A stretch of 64,000 bases of DNA from Bacillus sp. AFS041924 (GCF_002577195.1 NZ_NULG01000094.1:1-64000), one strand, 5' to 3'. Shown: positions 45,879 to 55,567, numbered from the stretch's first letter. The notes: generated by a model not told the origin, from the letters alone. A program made the numbers and translations.

Positions 45879-45975
45879 CTTTTGAGCGGAAGGAAAAGGA
45901 AAATTTAACAATCCTTTTCCTTTTTCTTGAGCAAAAGAAAAAGAGCAAGCCCTAATCTGCGCACAGATTAGGGCT
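45879..45975 (+). terminator. Two tandem hairpins with T-runs
   Basis: Stem 1 AAGGAAAAGGA (45890-45900) / TCCTTTTCCTT (45912-45922) is extended outward by CTTTTG/CAAAAG. Stem 2 AGCCCTAATCTG (45948-45959) / CAGATTAGGGCT (45964-45975) is followed by TTTTTATTTTTT. Both favour plus-strand termination, although no plus-strand gene precedes them. The rest of 45523-46096 holds no intact gene. Confidence 0.65.
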
Positions 45976-46096
45976 TTTTATTTTTTACGACCAGGGCTAT
46001 TTGGGTTGTTTTGCTTCAGCAGTTTCTAATAACAATTGTTTATGTTCCAATTCTAAGTGGATATTGTATTTTCTTCCTTTAAGCCTGAGCTCAAAA

Positions 46097-46141
46097 AAAT
46101 CGGATAATTGACAACTGTACACGCTGTCTATTATCCGATTT
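46097..46141 (-). terminator. Terminator of the GH3-GH94 operon
   Basis: AAATCGGATAAT (46097-46108) pairs exactly with ATTATCCGATTT (46130-46141), followed on the minus strand by TTTTTTTGAG, four bases after the GH94 stop codon. Confidence 0.85.
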
Positions 46142-46144
46142 AAA

Positions 46145-49100
46145 TTACATATAAATATCGATAATGTTGATACCATCATGTAAATTGTGAATTATATCAT
46201 CCACCTGAATGACAAATCCACCTTCTCGGTATCGATTTCCCTTTCTTTCAAAATCTACTAACTTACTATTTACTAATACCTTCTTCTCAACATGACCCTT
46301 TAGATGATATATAAATGTAATTTTATAGTCATCTATTACAAATTCAAAATGCAAACCATTTAATTCCTTAGGAAGAACTGGATCAATCACTAAATTTTTT
46401 TCAAAAAGGCGAATACCTAAACTATTAGATATTAGTTGATTTAAATAGATTCCAGGTCCGCTTGAATAAATTCTCCATCCACCTTTTACAGCGACTTTAC
46501 CATTTTTTAATCTAGTAAATTGTTCTTGGGCTTCATAACGATTATTAAATTTACCATCTGAGCTACTAAAATAAGTATTACTTTGACGGTACTCAGCATT
46601 CGGAACTACGTCTTTAAGATTAATAGGATTGATAACAGAAAGCGCATGCCATACTTCATTTTCTTTTCCCAATTTTGCCATGGCCTCGATGAATCGGATG
46701 TGAGCATGAACATATTGTAATCCAATTTCTCGTCCGAAGTTTGATGCTTGCTCGGCACGTTTAAAGTTTTTACTCACACCACCTGTATAAGTTGCAGGTT
46801 TATTCATAAGTCGGACACCATCAGGATGCTGTAAATGTTCCTTAATGATTTCATAATGATAATTTGCTTCTTCTAATGTAAATAATTCTGCAATCATACT
46901 GCGCGTCATTGGTAATAATCGATATTGGATGCCAGTTTTTTGATCTGATGGATGAATCATCATCTCTGCTAAATTTGGATCCTCTAAATAAATAAAACCT
47001 GGAGTCACATCAGTATTTAAAATATACTTTTTGAAGTCTGATGCGATTCCATTTACTAAATGAGTAATCTCTTCAAACTCTATTTCATCAATCTCTTTTA
47101 TAACAGATGCAAATTGTTTTAATGTTTGGTACGTAAGTGCGACAGTCCAACTACTTACCATATATTTTTTTAATTGGGCATTTGATGGTTGTAGCGTATC
47201 ATCCCAATCTCCATCCCCGTATGAGGATAGGAAGGTATCATGTAGGAAATTATCTTTTATATAATTTATTTCTTTCCTAACATGTTTTAGTAAGCTACTT
47301 TTTCTTTCAGTTAACTTAAATGTATCCCTTTCGGTAAATGAAATTTCTTCTTCTAAAATACTAAAATCCTTCGTAGTTAGTAGATAATCACTCAATGCTT
47401 TTAATGGCCAAACGATAATATCCCCGTGGCTTTCACCAGCTTGAATACTGAAATATTTATCAAACATAAACCATTGTGGCCAATTTCCATCGTCTTCATA
47501 TTGATGAGAGAATACAGTCAGTAAGATATTTCTTACTATTTCATATTTACCTGTTGCCATAAAAAATTCTGTAGGACCTTGACAAACATCTCTGGTCCCC
47601 CAGGCAGCACCACCATATTGTTCTAGGCCATGTGGTACTAGATAGTGAATAAGCATATTGTGAGTATACCACCAAGTTAATGTGTTTAATTTTCCTAATT
47701 CTGATGGAATATTGTTGTTTAAAGTAAGTTTAAAGCCATTCATTACATTTTGATAGAAATTTCGGTACTTACTAATCTCCGCTTCTAGTTTTCGATCAGC
47801 TTGAATAAATTCTCCACCATTTATATGACCTTGAATTGTTATCGTAAATTCGTTCGACTCTTCCAAATCTAGTACAACTAATGAAGCTGATAATGGCGCT
47901 GCACCATTGATTAGGCTGCTTTCATCAGTTACTACCATTTTTGCACCTTTAAGATCCATATGGTAACAAAGATTTGGATAAGTATTCGCTACAAAACAAG
48001 ATTCGTCTGTATAAAACGATAATAATTGCCCTTCTTGTTTCATTTCAAATGGGACTTCATATTCATTTCCGTTCATTAGTATTTGATTTGTTACAATAAA
48101 TCGATATTTCTTTCCACTTGTAGCTTGTATATGTAAACGAATTTCGGGCAGGTCTGTTGTAGTGAAGTTTGAGATAATAAATAACTCATCATCCGTTTTA
48201 TAGTACCAACGTGCATAATTAAAACCCATTTCATACATTGATGGCATTGTAAGTAGATGGTATTTATGATCAATTTCAACATAAATACGTTGTCCAGACG
48301 TTTTCATTACATTTAAACTATTTCTCGCATTTGACATCATTTTATTCATTGATGTATTACCTACTACAACTTGCGCATTAAATAATCCATACATATAGGA
48401 AGTTGATGTGATAATTTCTTCATTAATTTTTAAATTTTCACCACTTAAAATGATATGACCATGTGATCTTTCAACTAATCTTTCTTTTTCCTTTAATACG
48501 ACGTGCTCATGAGTACCTGTAAAAAACGATAATAATGTTTCACCATCTAATTCTTCATGAAATCGGTCTGGAAAGTATTGATCTATCTCTTCTTTTTTCA
48601 TTGATAATGTTTGAAGTGGAGTACCTAGCTTTGGATTCTTCCTTAATTTCTCAACTTCTTCGAATTCAATCGAATTTTCAACTTGATTCCAAGCCTTATT
48701 GATTTCAGTCTCATATTCTAGTTTTGTAATAGAAGATTCATGATTTTCCTTTGATAATCCATAAAATACTATATTCTCTTTTTTATTTAATAGCATTTTC
48801 TCAGATTGCAATGCAATATAAGCGAATTCATATTGATATACTTCATTTGCAAGTGTTTCTTTAAATAAAACTTCAGGTAAGTCAGTTTCCTTATATGATA
48901 ATCCAAAAAATTGATATCCATCAGTAGAGAAACTACTAACTTTAGAGAGTGAGCCCAATTGCAAGTATGGGAACTGACCATCTTGTGGCTGGTTTTGCCT
49001 TGAACATACAACATAACCCTTATCTTCATTCTCAAATACTGTGTGGTCTATATACTGACTGACGTAAGCTTCATTCGATTGAATCATTCCTCGATTAGCA

Positions 49101-49486
49101 AGGCCAACATCTTGACCATAAATAACATCAAACTCAACTTGTGGTCCTTCAAAGGATAAATCCCAAAACCAAATTGATTGATCTGTTAATGTGAAAGTAA
49201 CTGTATAGTCAATATTTGCTACTTTTCCTTCCCAAATAACTTGGGTTTTGGAAAATTTAACTGTACTTTCCGATTGAATTCCTAATAATGGATATGCTTT
49301 TATACCTTCTTGCGTATAAAGTCGCAAATATAAATTACTAATTGCTCCATCAATTGGGTTTGCTCGAAGTTGATTAATCATCGTTGTGCCATTTGTCAGT
49401 TCATACAAATCACCTGAGTTTAAAAAAGACGCTGTCGTTTGTCCACAATTCAAATGATATTTTTCTTTATTTTTCAAATTAAGCAT
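46145..49486 (-). CDS. GH94 1,2-beta-oligoglucan phosphorylase
   Basis: 1113 residues, the same length as the characterised Listeria innocua enzyme Lin1839 (SOGP). It cleaves beta-1,2-oligoglucans with phosphate to release alpha-glucose 1-phosphate, saving ATP. An N-terminal beta-sandwich half precedes the (alpha/alpha)6 catalytic barrel, with WWYTHNMLIHYLVPHGLEQYGGAAWGTRDVCQGP (in pieces), DDGNWPQWFMFD and SSYGDGDWDDTLQP near residue 760, which includes the general-acid Asp. YSSGPGIYLNQL is at the phosphate-site end. No signal peptide. It follows the GH3 gene by 61 bases with no terminator, so one operon. GAGGAGG precedes the ATG. Confidence 0.92.
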   Translation of the reverse strand: MLNLKNKEKYHLNCGQTTASFLNSGDLYELTNGTTMINQLRANPIDGAISNLYLRLYTQEGIKAYPLLGIQSESTVKFSKTQVIWEGKVANIDYTVTFTLTDQSIWFWDLSFEGPQVEFDVIYGQDVGLANRGMIQSNEAYVSQYIDHTVFENEDKGYVVCSRQNQPQDGQFPYLQLGSLSKVSSFSTDGYQFFGLSYKETDLPEVLFKETLANEVYQYEFAYIALQSEKMLLNKKENIVFYGLSKENHESSITKLEYETEINKAWNQVENSIEFEEVEKLRKNPKLGTPLQTLSMKKEEIDQYFPDRFHEELDGETLLSFFTGTHEHVVLKEKERLVERSHGHIILSGENLKINEEIITSTSYMYGLFNAQVVVGNTSMNKMMSNARNSLNVMKTSGQRIYVEIDHKYHLLTMPSMYEMGFNYARWYYKTDDELFIISNFTTTDLPEIRLHIQATSGKKYRFIVTNQILMNGNEYEVPFEMKQEGQLLSFYTDESCFVANTYPNLCYHMDLKGAKMVVTDESSLINGAAPLSASLVVLDLEESNEFTITIQGHINGGEFIQADRKLEAEISKYRNFYQNVMNGFKLTLNNNIPSELGKLNTLTWWYTHNMLIHYLVPHGLEQYGGAAWGTRDVCQGPTEFFMATGKYEIVRNILLTVFSHQYEDDGNWPQWFMFDKYFSIQAGESHGDIIVWPLKALSDYLLTTKDFSILEEEISFTERDTFKLTERKSSLLKHVRKEINYIKDNFLHDTFLSSYGDGDWDDTLQPSNAQLKKYMVSSWTVALTYQTLKQFASVIKEIDEIEFEEITHLVNGIASDFKKYILNTDVTPGFIYLEDPNLAEMMIHPSDQKTGIQYRLLPMTRSMIAELFTLEEANYHYEIIKEHLQHPDGVRLMNKPATYTGGVSKNFKRAEQASNFGREIGLQYVHAHIRFIEAMAKLGKENEVWHALSVINPINLKDVVPNAEYRQSNTYFSSSDGKFNNRYEAQEQFTRLKNGKVAVKGGWRIYSSGPGIYLNQLISNSLGIRLFEKNLVIDPVLPKELNGLHFEFVIDDYKITFIYHLKGHVEKKVLVNSKLVDFERKGNRYREGGFVIQVDDIIHNLHDGINIIDIYM

Positions 49487-49547
49487 GCTGGATCCTCCTC
49501 TATTTAGAGCTTATCACTCATATTATTAGTACTTAGATTGTCGTTTC

Positions 49548-51698
49548 TTATTTAATTAATTGAAATTTTGCTTTAGATACATCTACACTGTTTGTTCCAA
49601 CATATATTTCGAACATACCTTTATCACTTTCAAATTCTAAATTTGAATGATAATAACGTAATTGTTCTTCCTTTAAAATAAAAGTGACTTTCTTTGTTTC
49701 GCCTGGTTCCAAGCTTACTTTCTGGAAGTCTTTTAATTCTTTGACAGGTCGAACAACATCACCAGAAAGATCACGAACATATAGTTGTACAGTCTCATCA
49801 CCTGTATATTTTCCTGTGTTCTTTACATTGATAGAAATTTCTATTGGATTTGTTGTCGTCATTCTTTCGGATGATAGGTTCATCTCGCTATAGGAAAAAT
49901 TTGTATAGCTTAAACCAAAGCCAAAAGGTAAGAGCGGTTCATTCGGAATATCCAAATACTTTGAAACATAATGGTCAGGACTAAATTCATTAAATGGGCG
50001 TCCTGTATTGAATGAATTGTAATAGATTGGAATTTGACCGACTGAATACGGGAAAGACATTGTCAGTTTGCCAGAAGGGTTGACTTCACCGAAAAGAATA
50101 TTTGAAACTGCAGCAGCCCCTTCAGTTCCTGGAAACCATGCTTCTAATACAGCATCCGCTTCATCTAACACCCCATGTAAATCTAGTGGACGACCATTAA
50201 ATAAAACAACTACTAATGGTTTATTTAATTTCTTAATATTCGAAATTAATTCTAACTGAGCTTTTGGCAATTGAATGTCAGCTCGGCAACAAGCTTCTCC
50301 ACTCATCCAAGCGTATTCACCTACTGCTAACACAACTACATTGGCGTTTTCAGCGACTTTTATCGCTTCTGTAATTTGCTCTTTCGTAATTTCTTCAATA
50401 TCACTACCTTTTGCAACAGTTAGATTTGGAGCTTTTACCTTCATTGCATCGTATAAATGCACTGTATTTTCTACTTGCCCCTTCCATGACCAAGCACCCA
50501 ACAAATCACCACTTTGAGCCAATGGACCAATTAATGCAATTTTTTGACTAGGCTCAAGAGGTAGGACATTTTCATTTTTTAGTAAAACGCAAGATTTTTC
50601 TGCTAGTTTTCTAGAGACCATCCTATGCTCTTCTGAAAGCACTATTTCATTCTCTTTTTGAACATCAGCACCACGGTAAGGGTTTTCAAATAATCCTAGC
50701 TTAGATTTTAGATTTAATATTCGAAGTACAGCCTCATCAATTAAAGCTTCCTTTACTTCTCCATTTTCTACTAATTTTTTTAATTCATGAACATAACAAG
50801 GAGTCATCATTTCTAAATCTACTCCAGCATTAATTGCCTTTAAAGCTGCTTCTGCTTCATCTTCAGCAATGCCATGAGGGATCATTTCTTTCACAGAACC
50901 CCAGTCAGAGATTAGTACTCCGTCAAAACCCCATTCGTTACGGAGTACATCTCTCATCAACCATTTATTCCCTGTAGCTGGGATTCCGTCAATTGTATTA
51001 AAGGACGTCATCACCATCTCACAGCCTTCATCTAACGCTGCTTTATAAGCTGGAAGATAAGATTCTCGAAGTTGACGTTCAGACATATTTACCGTGTTAT
51101 AATCACGTCCACCTTCAGGAGCACCATATGCTGCAAAATGCTTAACGCACGCTGCTACTCTTTCCAAATCATTCTTTAAGTCCTTTCCTTGGAAACCACG
51201 TACAAAAGCTTTTGCAAATAAACTATTTAAATGTGGATCTTCTCCAGTAGTTTCTAATACGCGGCCCCATCTTGGATCGCGAACTAAATCAACCATTGGA
51301 GCAAAAGTAACATGAACACCTGATACTGAAGCTTCCCTGGCAGCAACCTCTGCACTTTTTTCTGCCAATTCTGTGTCCCATGAGCATCCAATTGCTAATG
51401 GAATTGGAAAAATAGTTTTATATCCGTGTACAACATCTGCCATAAAAACTAAAGGAATACCATGGCGATTGTTTTTTAAGTACTCTTTCTGAATTTTAAT
51501 TACATCCTCTGCTCCAGATACACCTAATACTGAGCCACTATTATTAATTACATTTTCACTAATACCCATCTCTGCGAATGGACCAGTAATTTCACCTGCT
51601 AATCCATAATAGAAATTTCCTGCTAATTGCATTAATTGTGATATTTTTTCATCTAAAGTCATTTCTTCAATGATGGAGTTCATCTGACCAATGTCCAT
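49548..51698 (-). CDS. GH3 beta-glucosidase (sophorose/beta-1,2-oligoglucan type)
   Basis: 716 residues, no signal peptide. GH3 N-domain with GVHVTFAPMVDLVRDPRWGRVLETTGEDPHL (in pieces), CVKHFAAYGAPEGGRDYN, and the nucleophile Asp in GVLISDWGSVKEM (about residue 265). The (alpha/beta)6 domain follows with LLGAWSWKG and GEYAWMSGEACCRADI, and a fibronectin-III-like C-domain closes it. Gene order GH3-GH94 matches Listeria lin1840-lin1839, where GH3 hydrolyses sophoro-oligosaccharides. A frame opens at 51731, but GGGGAGG fits ATG 51698. Led by a promoter with operator. Confidence 0.9.
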   Translation of the reverse strand: MDIGQMNSIIEEMTLDEKISQLMQLAGNFYYGLAGEITGPFAEMGISENVINNSGSVLGVSGAEDVIKIQKEYLKNNRHGIPLVFMADVVHGYKTIFPIPLAIGCSWDTELAEKSAEVAAREASVSGVHVTFAPMVDLVRDPRWGRVLETTGEDPHLNSLFAKAFVRGFQGKDLKNDLERVAACVKHFAAYGAPEGGRDYNTVNMSERQLRESYLPAYKAALDEGCEMVMTSFNTIDGIPATGNKWLMRDVLRNEWGFDGVLISDWGSVKEMIPHGIAEDEAEAALKAINAGVDLEMMTPCYVHELKKLVENGEVKEALIDEAVLRILNLKSKLGLFENPYRGADVQKENEIVLSEEHRMVSRKLAEKSCVLLKNENVLPLEPSQKIALIGPLAQSGDLLGAWSWKGQVENTVHLYDAMKVKAPNLTVAKGSDIEEITKEQITEAIKVAENANVVVLAVGEYAWMSGEACCRADIQLPKAQLELISNIKKLNKPLVVVLFNGRPLDLHGVLDEADAVLEAWFPGTEGAAAVSNILFGEVNPSGKLTMSFPYSVGQIPIYYNSFNTGRPFNEFSPDHYVSKYLDIPNEPLLPFGFGLSYTNFSYSEMNLSSERMTTTNPIEISINVKNTGKYTGDETVQLYVRDLSGDVVRPVKELKDFQKVSLEPGETKKVTFILKEEQLRYYHSNLEFESDKGMFEIYVGTNSVDVSKAKFQLIK

Positions 51699-51756
51699 TG
51701 TTTTTTCCTCCCCATAATTCGATTTAGTCAATTAAAATAGCATAAAAATACTTATC

Positions 51757-51766
51757 GAAACGTTTC
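51757..51766. promoter_or_regulatory. LacI-type operator upstream of GH3-GH94 operon
   Basis: GAAACGTTTC in the context ATCGAAACGTTTCACC, 17 bases downstream of the -10 box at 51784-51789. Confidence 0.75.
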
Positions 51767-51783
51767 ACCTGATTATATTTAAA

Positions 51784-51812
51784 ATTATATGCGTTTTCAT
51801 AATGAGGGTCAA
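51784..51812 (-). promoter_or_regulatory. Sigma-A promoter of GH3-GH94 operon
   Basis: On the minus strand TTGACC (51812-51807), 17 bases, TATAAT (51789-51784). A cre-like TGAAAACGCATATA (12 of 14) lies in the spacer and runs into the -10 box. Confidence 0.78.
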
Positions 51813-51883
51813 CCAATTTTATTTAATAAAATTAAATACTTCTACTATTTCAAAATAGTCATTGATTACTTTAAGATAAAATA

Positions 51884-51932
51884 AAAAAAGTAAACAACGC
51901 GGAACATTACGCTCCACGTCATTTACTTTTTT
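51884..51932 (-). terminator. Terminator of the 3-keto-glycoside gene cluster
   Basis: AAAAAAGTAAA pairs with TTTACTTTTTT at the outside, and ACGTGGA/TCCGCGT form an inner stem on the minus strand. A long T-run follows. Confidence 0.8.
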
Positions 51933-51977
51933 TAAAGTTTAATTATTAAATTATTGGGGATAATTTAATCGGTTTGT

Positions 51978-53006
51978 TCATAAATAAATTCTTTCTTTTT
52001 TCTTACCTGACTCGTATACAGCACAAATCATTTTTTGAGTTTTCATAGCTTCTTCACCAGTAATATGAATCTCGCATTTATTTTCTAATGATTCATAGAA
52101 ATTATTAATCTGTTTAACGTGACTCACGCCCCAATACCCTTTTGCACCATTTCCGTAATCAAAAGTTTCATTCGGGTTGTTATCAGCAATAAACTCCCTG
52201 CCATCATTTAACGATACAATTCCACGGTCAGCGATCATTTTAGCCATTCCATTTTCACAATGAAGCTCAATTGTAACAGGTGCATCATAAGAATAATAGT
52301 TGATTGTATGGAATGCAGTAACTACACCACTTCTATACTTAATAATACCTTCTGCACAGTCCTCGACTTCAATGATTTCATGTGCTCTATTACTAATTGT
52401 TGCGTCAACATATTCAATTTCATCATCGACAAACCATCGCATTAAATCCATCGTATGAATTGCTTGATCGATGACTACACCGCCACCTTCTTTTTCCCAT
52501 GTCCCTTTCCAATCACTAGTCAGATAGTAATCATCAGAACGATCCCATGTAACTGAAAGTTTTCCGGATTTTATTTTACCTAAAGTACCATTTCGTAACA
52601 TTTCTTTAATCAAAACTGATCCTGGATTATACCTGTTTTGAAAAATAACACCTAATGCTACACCATTATTTTTAGCCGTCTCTACCATTTCTTGTGCATC
52701 AGAATAATGGATCGATATTGGTTTTTCAGTAAGAACATGTATTTTTAGTTTCGCCGCTTCGATTGCAACAGGTGCATGTAAATAATGGGGTAAACAAATA
52801 TGAATTACGTCCAAGTTTTCTTTCTCAAACAGTTCATGATAATTCGTATAATATGCACAGTTGAATTGTTCAGCTTTCTCTTTTGCTCGTTCTTCCTTAC
52901 TATCACAAACCGCTACCAATTCTACATTTTCTCTTATATACGCAGGTTGGGCATGCATTAAGAAAATATTTCCACAACCAATAATCGCAACTCTTAATTT
53001 CCTCAT
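51978..53006 (-). CDS. Gfo/Idh/MocA-family oxidoreductase 2
   Basis: 342 residues. Rossmann motif VAIIGCGNIFLMHAQPAY at the N-terminus, the conserved LTEKPISIHYSDA (EKP motif with catalytic lysine) near 95, and a C-terminal substrate domain with GGGVVIDQAIHTMDLMRWF, where the His is the expected proton relay. Such enzymes oxidise or reduce sugars at C3 or similar positions with NAD(P). The frame extends to 53078, but that would overlap the upstream gene by 32 bases; ATG 53006 begins directly at the Rossmann strand. Last gene of the five-gene unit. Confidence 0.85.
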   Translation of the reverse strand: MRKLRVAIIGCGNIFLMHAQPAYIRENVELVAVCDSKEERAKEKAEQFNCAYYTNYHELFEKENLDVIHICLPHYLHAPVAIEAAKLKIHVLTEKPISIHYSDAQEMVETAKNNGVALGVIFQNRYNPGSVLIKEMLRNGTLGKIKSGKLSVTWDRSDDYYLTSDWKGTWEKEGGGVVIDQAIHTMDLMRWFVDDEIEYVDATISNRAHEIIEVEDCAEGIIKYRSGVVTAFHTINYYSYDAPVTIELHCENGMAKMIADRGIVSLNDGREFIADNNPNETFDYGNGAKGYWGVSHVKQINNFYESLENKCEIHITGEEAMKTQKMICAVYESGKKKERIYL

Positions 53007-53046
53007 TTTTTCACCAACTTTATTTGGATTGGTTCGCAACCTTTTT

Positions 53047-54015
53047 TCAAGTCCACCACATTTGTGATGGTTCTTCATTTATTAAAACTGTCTGCAAATT
53101 TTTAACGGCACGTGAAAATCCTTCTTCAATTGACATGATTGGATCTTCATGCTCAATACTAACGACATAATCATATCCAAAGGTGCGTAGTGCACTCATC
53201 ATATCTGACCATTCTTTTAAACCATGTCCGCAGCCAACAGAACGGAATGTCCATGCTCTAGTTTGAACATCACCATAAGGTTGCATATCAGTTAATCCAT
53301 ACATATTTACATTATCCTGGTCGATATAAGTATCTTTTGCATGGAAATGATGGATCGCATTTTCTTTACCTAGAATTTTAATAGCCGCTACAGGGTCAAT
53401 CCCTTGCCACCAAAGATGACTTGGATCTAAGTTTGCGCCGATCGCGTCACTTGTTTCTTTTCGTAGCTTTAATAAAGTATATGGTGTATGAACTAAAAAT
53501 CCTCCATGTAGCTCTAACCCAATTTTTACTTGATGGTTTTCAGCAAATTTACCCATTTCTTTCCAATAAGGTATTAGCTTTTCTTCCCATTGCCAGTTAA
53601 GTACATCTCTATATTCGTTTGGCCAAGCAGTTACTGGCCAACTAGGGAATTTCGCTTCTTCATGGTCACCACTTGTTCCAGAAAAGCAATTTACAACTGG
53701 AACTTCTAATAGCGAAGCCAGTTTAATTGTTTTAGCAAGAACATCATGAGATTCCTTCGCAAACTCTTTATCAGGTGAAAGTGGATTTCCATGACAACTA
53801 AACGCACTAATCATTAATCCGCGTTTTTCAACTTTCTCAATATATTCTTTTCTCAGTTGCTCACTCTCTAGTAAATCATCTAACGGACAATGAGCGTTTC
53901 CAGGGTAACAACCAGTCCCAATTTCAATAGCCTTTAATCCGGAGTCTGCAACTTTATCAAGCATTTCTTCAAACGATTTTTCTGCAAATAATACGGTGAA
54001 TACTCCTAATTTCAT
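53047..54015 (-). CDS. Sugar phosphate isomerase/epimerase-like TIM-barrel protein 2
   Basis: 322 residues of the xylose-isomerase-like (AP_endonuc_2) family. Metal ligands appear as Glu in IGLELHGGFLVHTP, Asp in GANLDPSHLWWQG, His in HHFHAKDTY and Glu in VVSIEHEDPI. In levoglucosan and other 3-keto-glycoside pathways, proteins of this family eliminate or hydrate keto-sugars rather than isomerise sugar phosphates. It lies 17 bases downstream of the ThuA gene. Confidence 0.83.
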   Translation of the reverse strand: MKLGVFTVLFAEKSFEEMLDKVADSGLKAIEIGTGCYPGNAHCPLDDLLESEQLRKEYIEKVEKRGLMISAFSCHGNPLSPDKEFAKESHDVLAKTIKLASLLEVPVVNCFSGTSGDHEEAKFPSWPVTAWPNEYRDVLNWQWEEKLIPYWKEMGKFAENHQVKIGLELHGGFLVHTPYTLLKLRKETSDAIGANLDPSHLWWQGIDPVAAIKILGKENAIHHFHAKDTYIDQDNVNMYGLTDMQPYGDVQTRAWTFRSVGCGHGLKEWSDMMSALRTFGYDYVVSIEHEDPIMSIEEGFSRAVKNLQTVLINEEPSQMWWT

Positions 54016-54032
54016 AGTTTATTCGCTCCAAT

Positions 54033-54755
54033 CTATTTATCTGTTAATGCCTCAATTGGCTCTTTATGTCCATACGAAGGATAATTTCTTTTCGATTTAT
54101 TCGCCCAACTGACTGCATTAATGATGATTTTTTGGACATCCTTATGATGATAAGTTGGATAGGTTTCATGACCAGGTCTGAAATAAAAGATTTTCCCGTT
54201 TCCTCTTTTAAATGTACATCCACTTCTAAATACTTCCCCACCTTTAAACCAACTAACTAGTACTAGCTCGTCTGGTGTTGGTATATCAAAATGTTCACCG
54301 TACATTTCTTCTTGATCAATCTCGATATATTCACCAATACCAACTACTATTGGATGAGACGGATCAACAACCCATAGTCTTTCAGTTTCAGCTGCTTCAC
54401 GCCATTTTAAATCGCAGCTAGTTCCCATTAACTTTTTGAAAACCTTTGAAAAATGCCCAGAATGAAGAACAATTAATCCCATGCCTTGCAATACTTTTTC
54501 ATAAACCTTTTGAACGATTTGATCCTCTACATCATTATGAGCGATATGCCCCCACCAAATTAATACATCGGTATTTTCTAACACTTCGTCTGTCAAACCA
54601 TGTTCAGGTTGCTCCAATGTAGCTGTTAATGTATCATAGCCTGCTTCTTCTAAAAAACTCGCAATTGTAGAGTGTATACCGCTTGGATAAACACTTTTTA
54701 CAACTGGATTAATTTGTTCGTGTCTATTTTCATTCCAAACCGTTACTTTTACCAT
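54033..54755 (-). CDS. ThuA-domain protein
   Basis: About 240 residues of the ThuA family (class I glutamine-amidotransferase-like fold). It begins [13 protein letters not shown] and has [36 protein letters not shown] and [17 protein letters not shown]. ThuA acts with the Gfo/Idh enzyme ThuB in trehalose and related disaccharide use through 3-keto intermediates in rhizobia. GGGTG is spaced for ATG 54755; GTG 54764 is the other option. Confidence 0.85.
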   Translation of the reverse strand: MVKVTVWNENRHEQINPVVKSVYPSGIHSTIASFLEEAGYDTLTATLEQPEHGLTDEVLENTDVLIWWGHIAHNDVEDQIVQKVYEKVLQGMGLIVLHSGHFSKVFKKLMGTSCDLKWREAAETERLWVVDPSHPIVVGIGEYIEIDQEEMYGEHFDIPTPDELVLVSWFKGGEVFRSGCTFKRGNGKIFYFRPGHETYPTYHHKDVQKIIINAVSWANKSKRNYPSYGHKEPIEALTDK

Positions 54756-54799
54756 GTGACTCACCCATCTCGATAATTTTTAAGTATTTTACTAGATAC

Positions 54800-55546
54800 T
54801 TAAGTATCAGCTAAAATCTTCTTTAAGTTATTCAATCCAATTTCAACGCTTACCAATTGCGGTTTCGTAAAGGCTTCTTGCTCAACAATTAACCATTCAA
54901 TTGAATTTTGTTTTGCTTGTTTCACAATGCCTTTAATATTCATAATCCCATTTCCTACTTCAGTACTTTCCTCTTTGGATTGGGCCATATCCTTCACATG
55001 AATTAATGGAGTTCTTCCTTTATATTTACTCATATATTCAACGGCATCGACACCCGCAAATTCTAACCAGTAAGTATCCAGTTCTACTTTTAATAGATTA
55101 GCTGGAACTGCGTTTAATAGACGATCTAGAATATATTCATTCTCTACAGGAACTAGTTCATGAGCGTGATTGTGATACACTAAAGATAATCCTGCTTCTG
55201 ATAGTTTCTTTCCAGATTGTTGTAAATGTTCTGTAAATTCCTTCCATTCTTCTAAACTATTAAAACTTGCCCATGGACAGACTATATATTTGTTTCCTAA
55301 TTCTTTTTCGAATGCAATTACATCATCAATATGATGAATTATCTGATCTGCACTTACATGAGCTCCTGCAGACTTTAATCCTAATTGATTTAAAACAGCC
55401 TTGATTTCCGAAGCGCTTTTCCCGTAGTAACCTGCGAACTCAACACCGTCATATCCCATTTTTGCTACCTTTTCTAATGTACCGAAAAAGTCTATTTCTG
55501 CTTCCTCTTTTACACTCCATAATTGAAGGGCAATTGGTAGTGACAT
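54800..55546 (-). CDS. Sugar phosphate isomerase/epimerase-like TIM-barrel protein 1
   Basis: 248 residues, starting PIALQLWSVKEEAEIDFFGTLEKVAKMGYDGVEFAG (in pieces), the usual opening of this family. Metal-binding residues can be placed at Glu in YHNHAHELVP, Asp in KVELDTYWLEFAG, His in PLIHVKDMAQ and Glu in LIVEQEAF. It is the short form seen in LgdB-like and other keto-glycoside lyases. 21 bases separate it from the upstream dehydrogenase. Confidence 0.83.
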   Translation of the reverse strand: MSLPIALQLWSVKEEAEIDFFGTLEKVAKMGYDGVEFAGYYGKSASEIKAVLNQLGLKSAGAHVSADQIIHHIDDVIAFEKELGNKYIVCPWASFNSLEEWKEFTEHLQQSGKKLSEAGLSLVYHNHAHELVPVENEYILDRLLNAVPANLLKVELDTYWLEFAGVDAVEYMSKYKGRTPLIHVKDMAQSKEESTEVGNGIMNIKGIVKQAKQNSIEWLIVEQEAFTKPQLVSVEIGLNNLKKILADT

Positions 55547-55567
55547 TTATTCCAACTCCAATGCTAA

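Noticed and set aside
45997-46179. Minus-strand frame of 60 residues
   Set aside because: It overlaps the 3' end and terminator of the GH94 gene in another frame and has no ribosome binding site.
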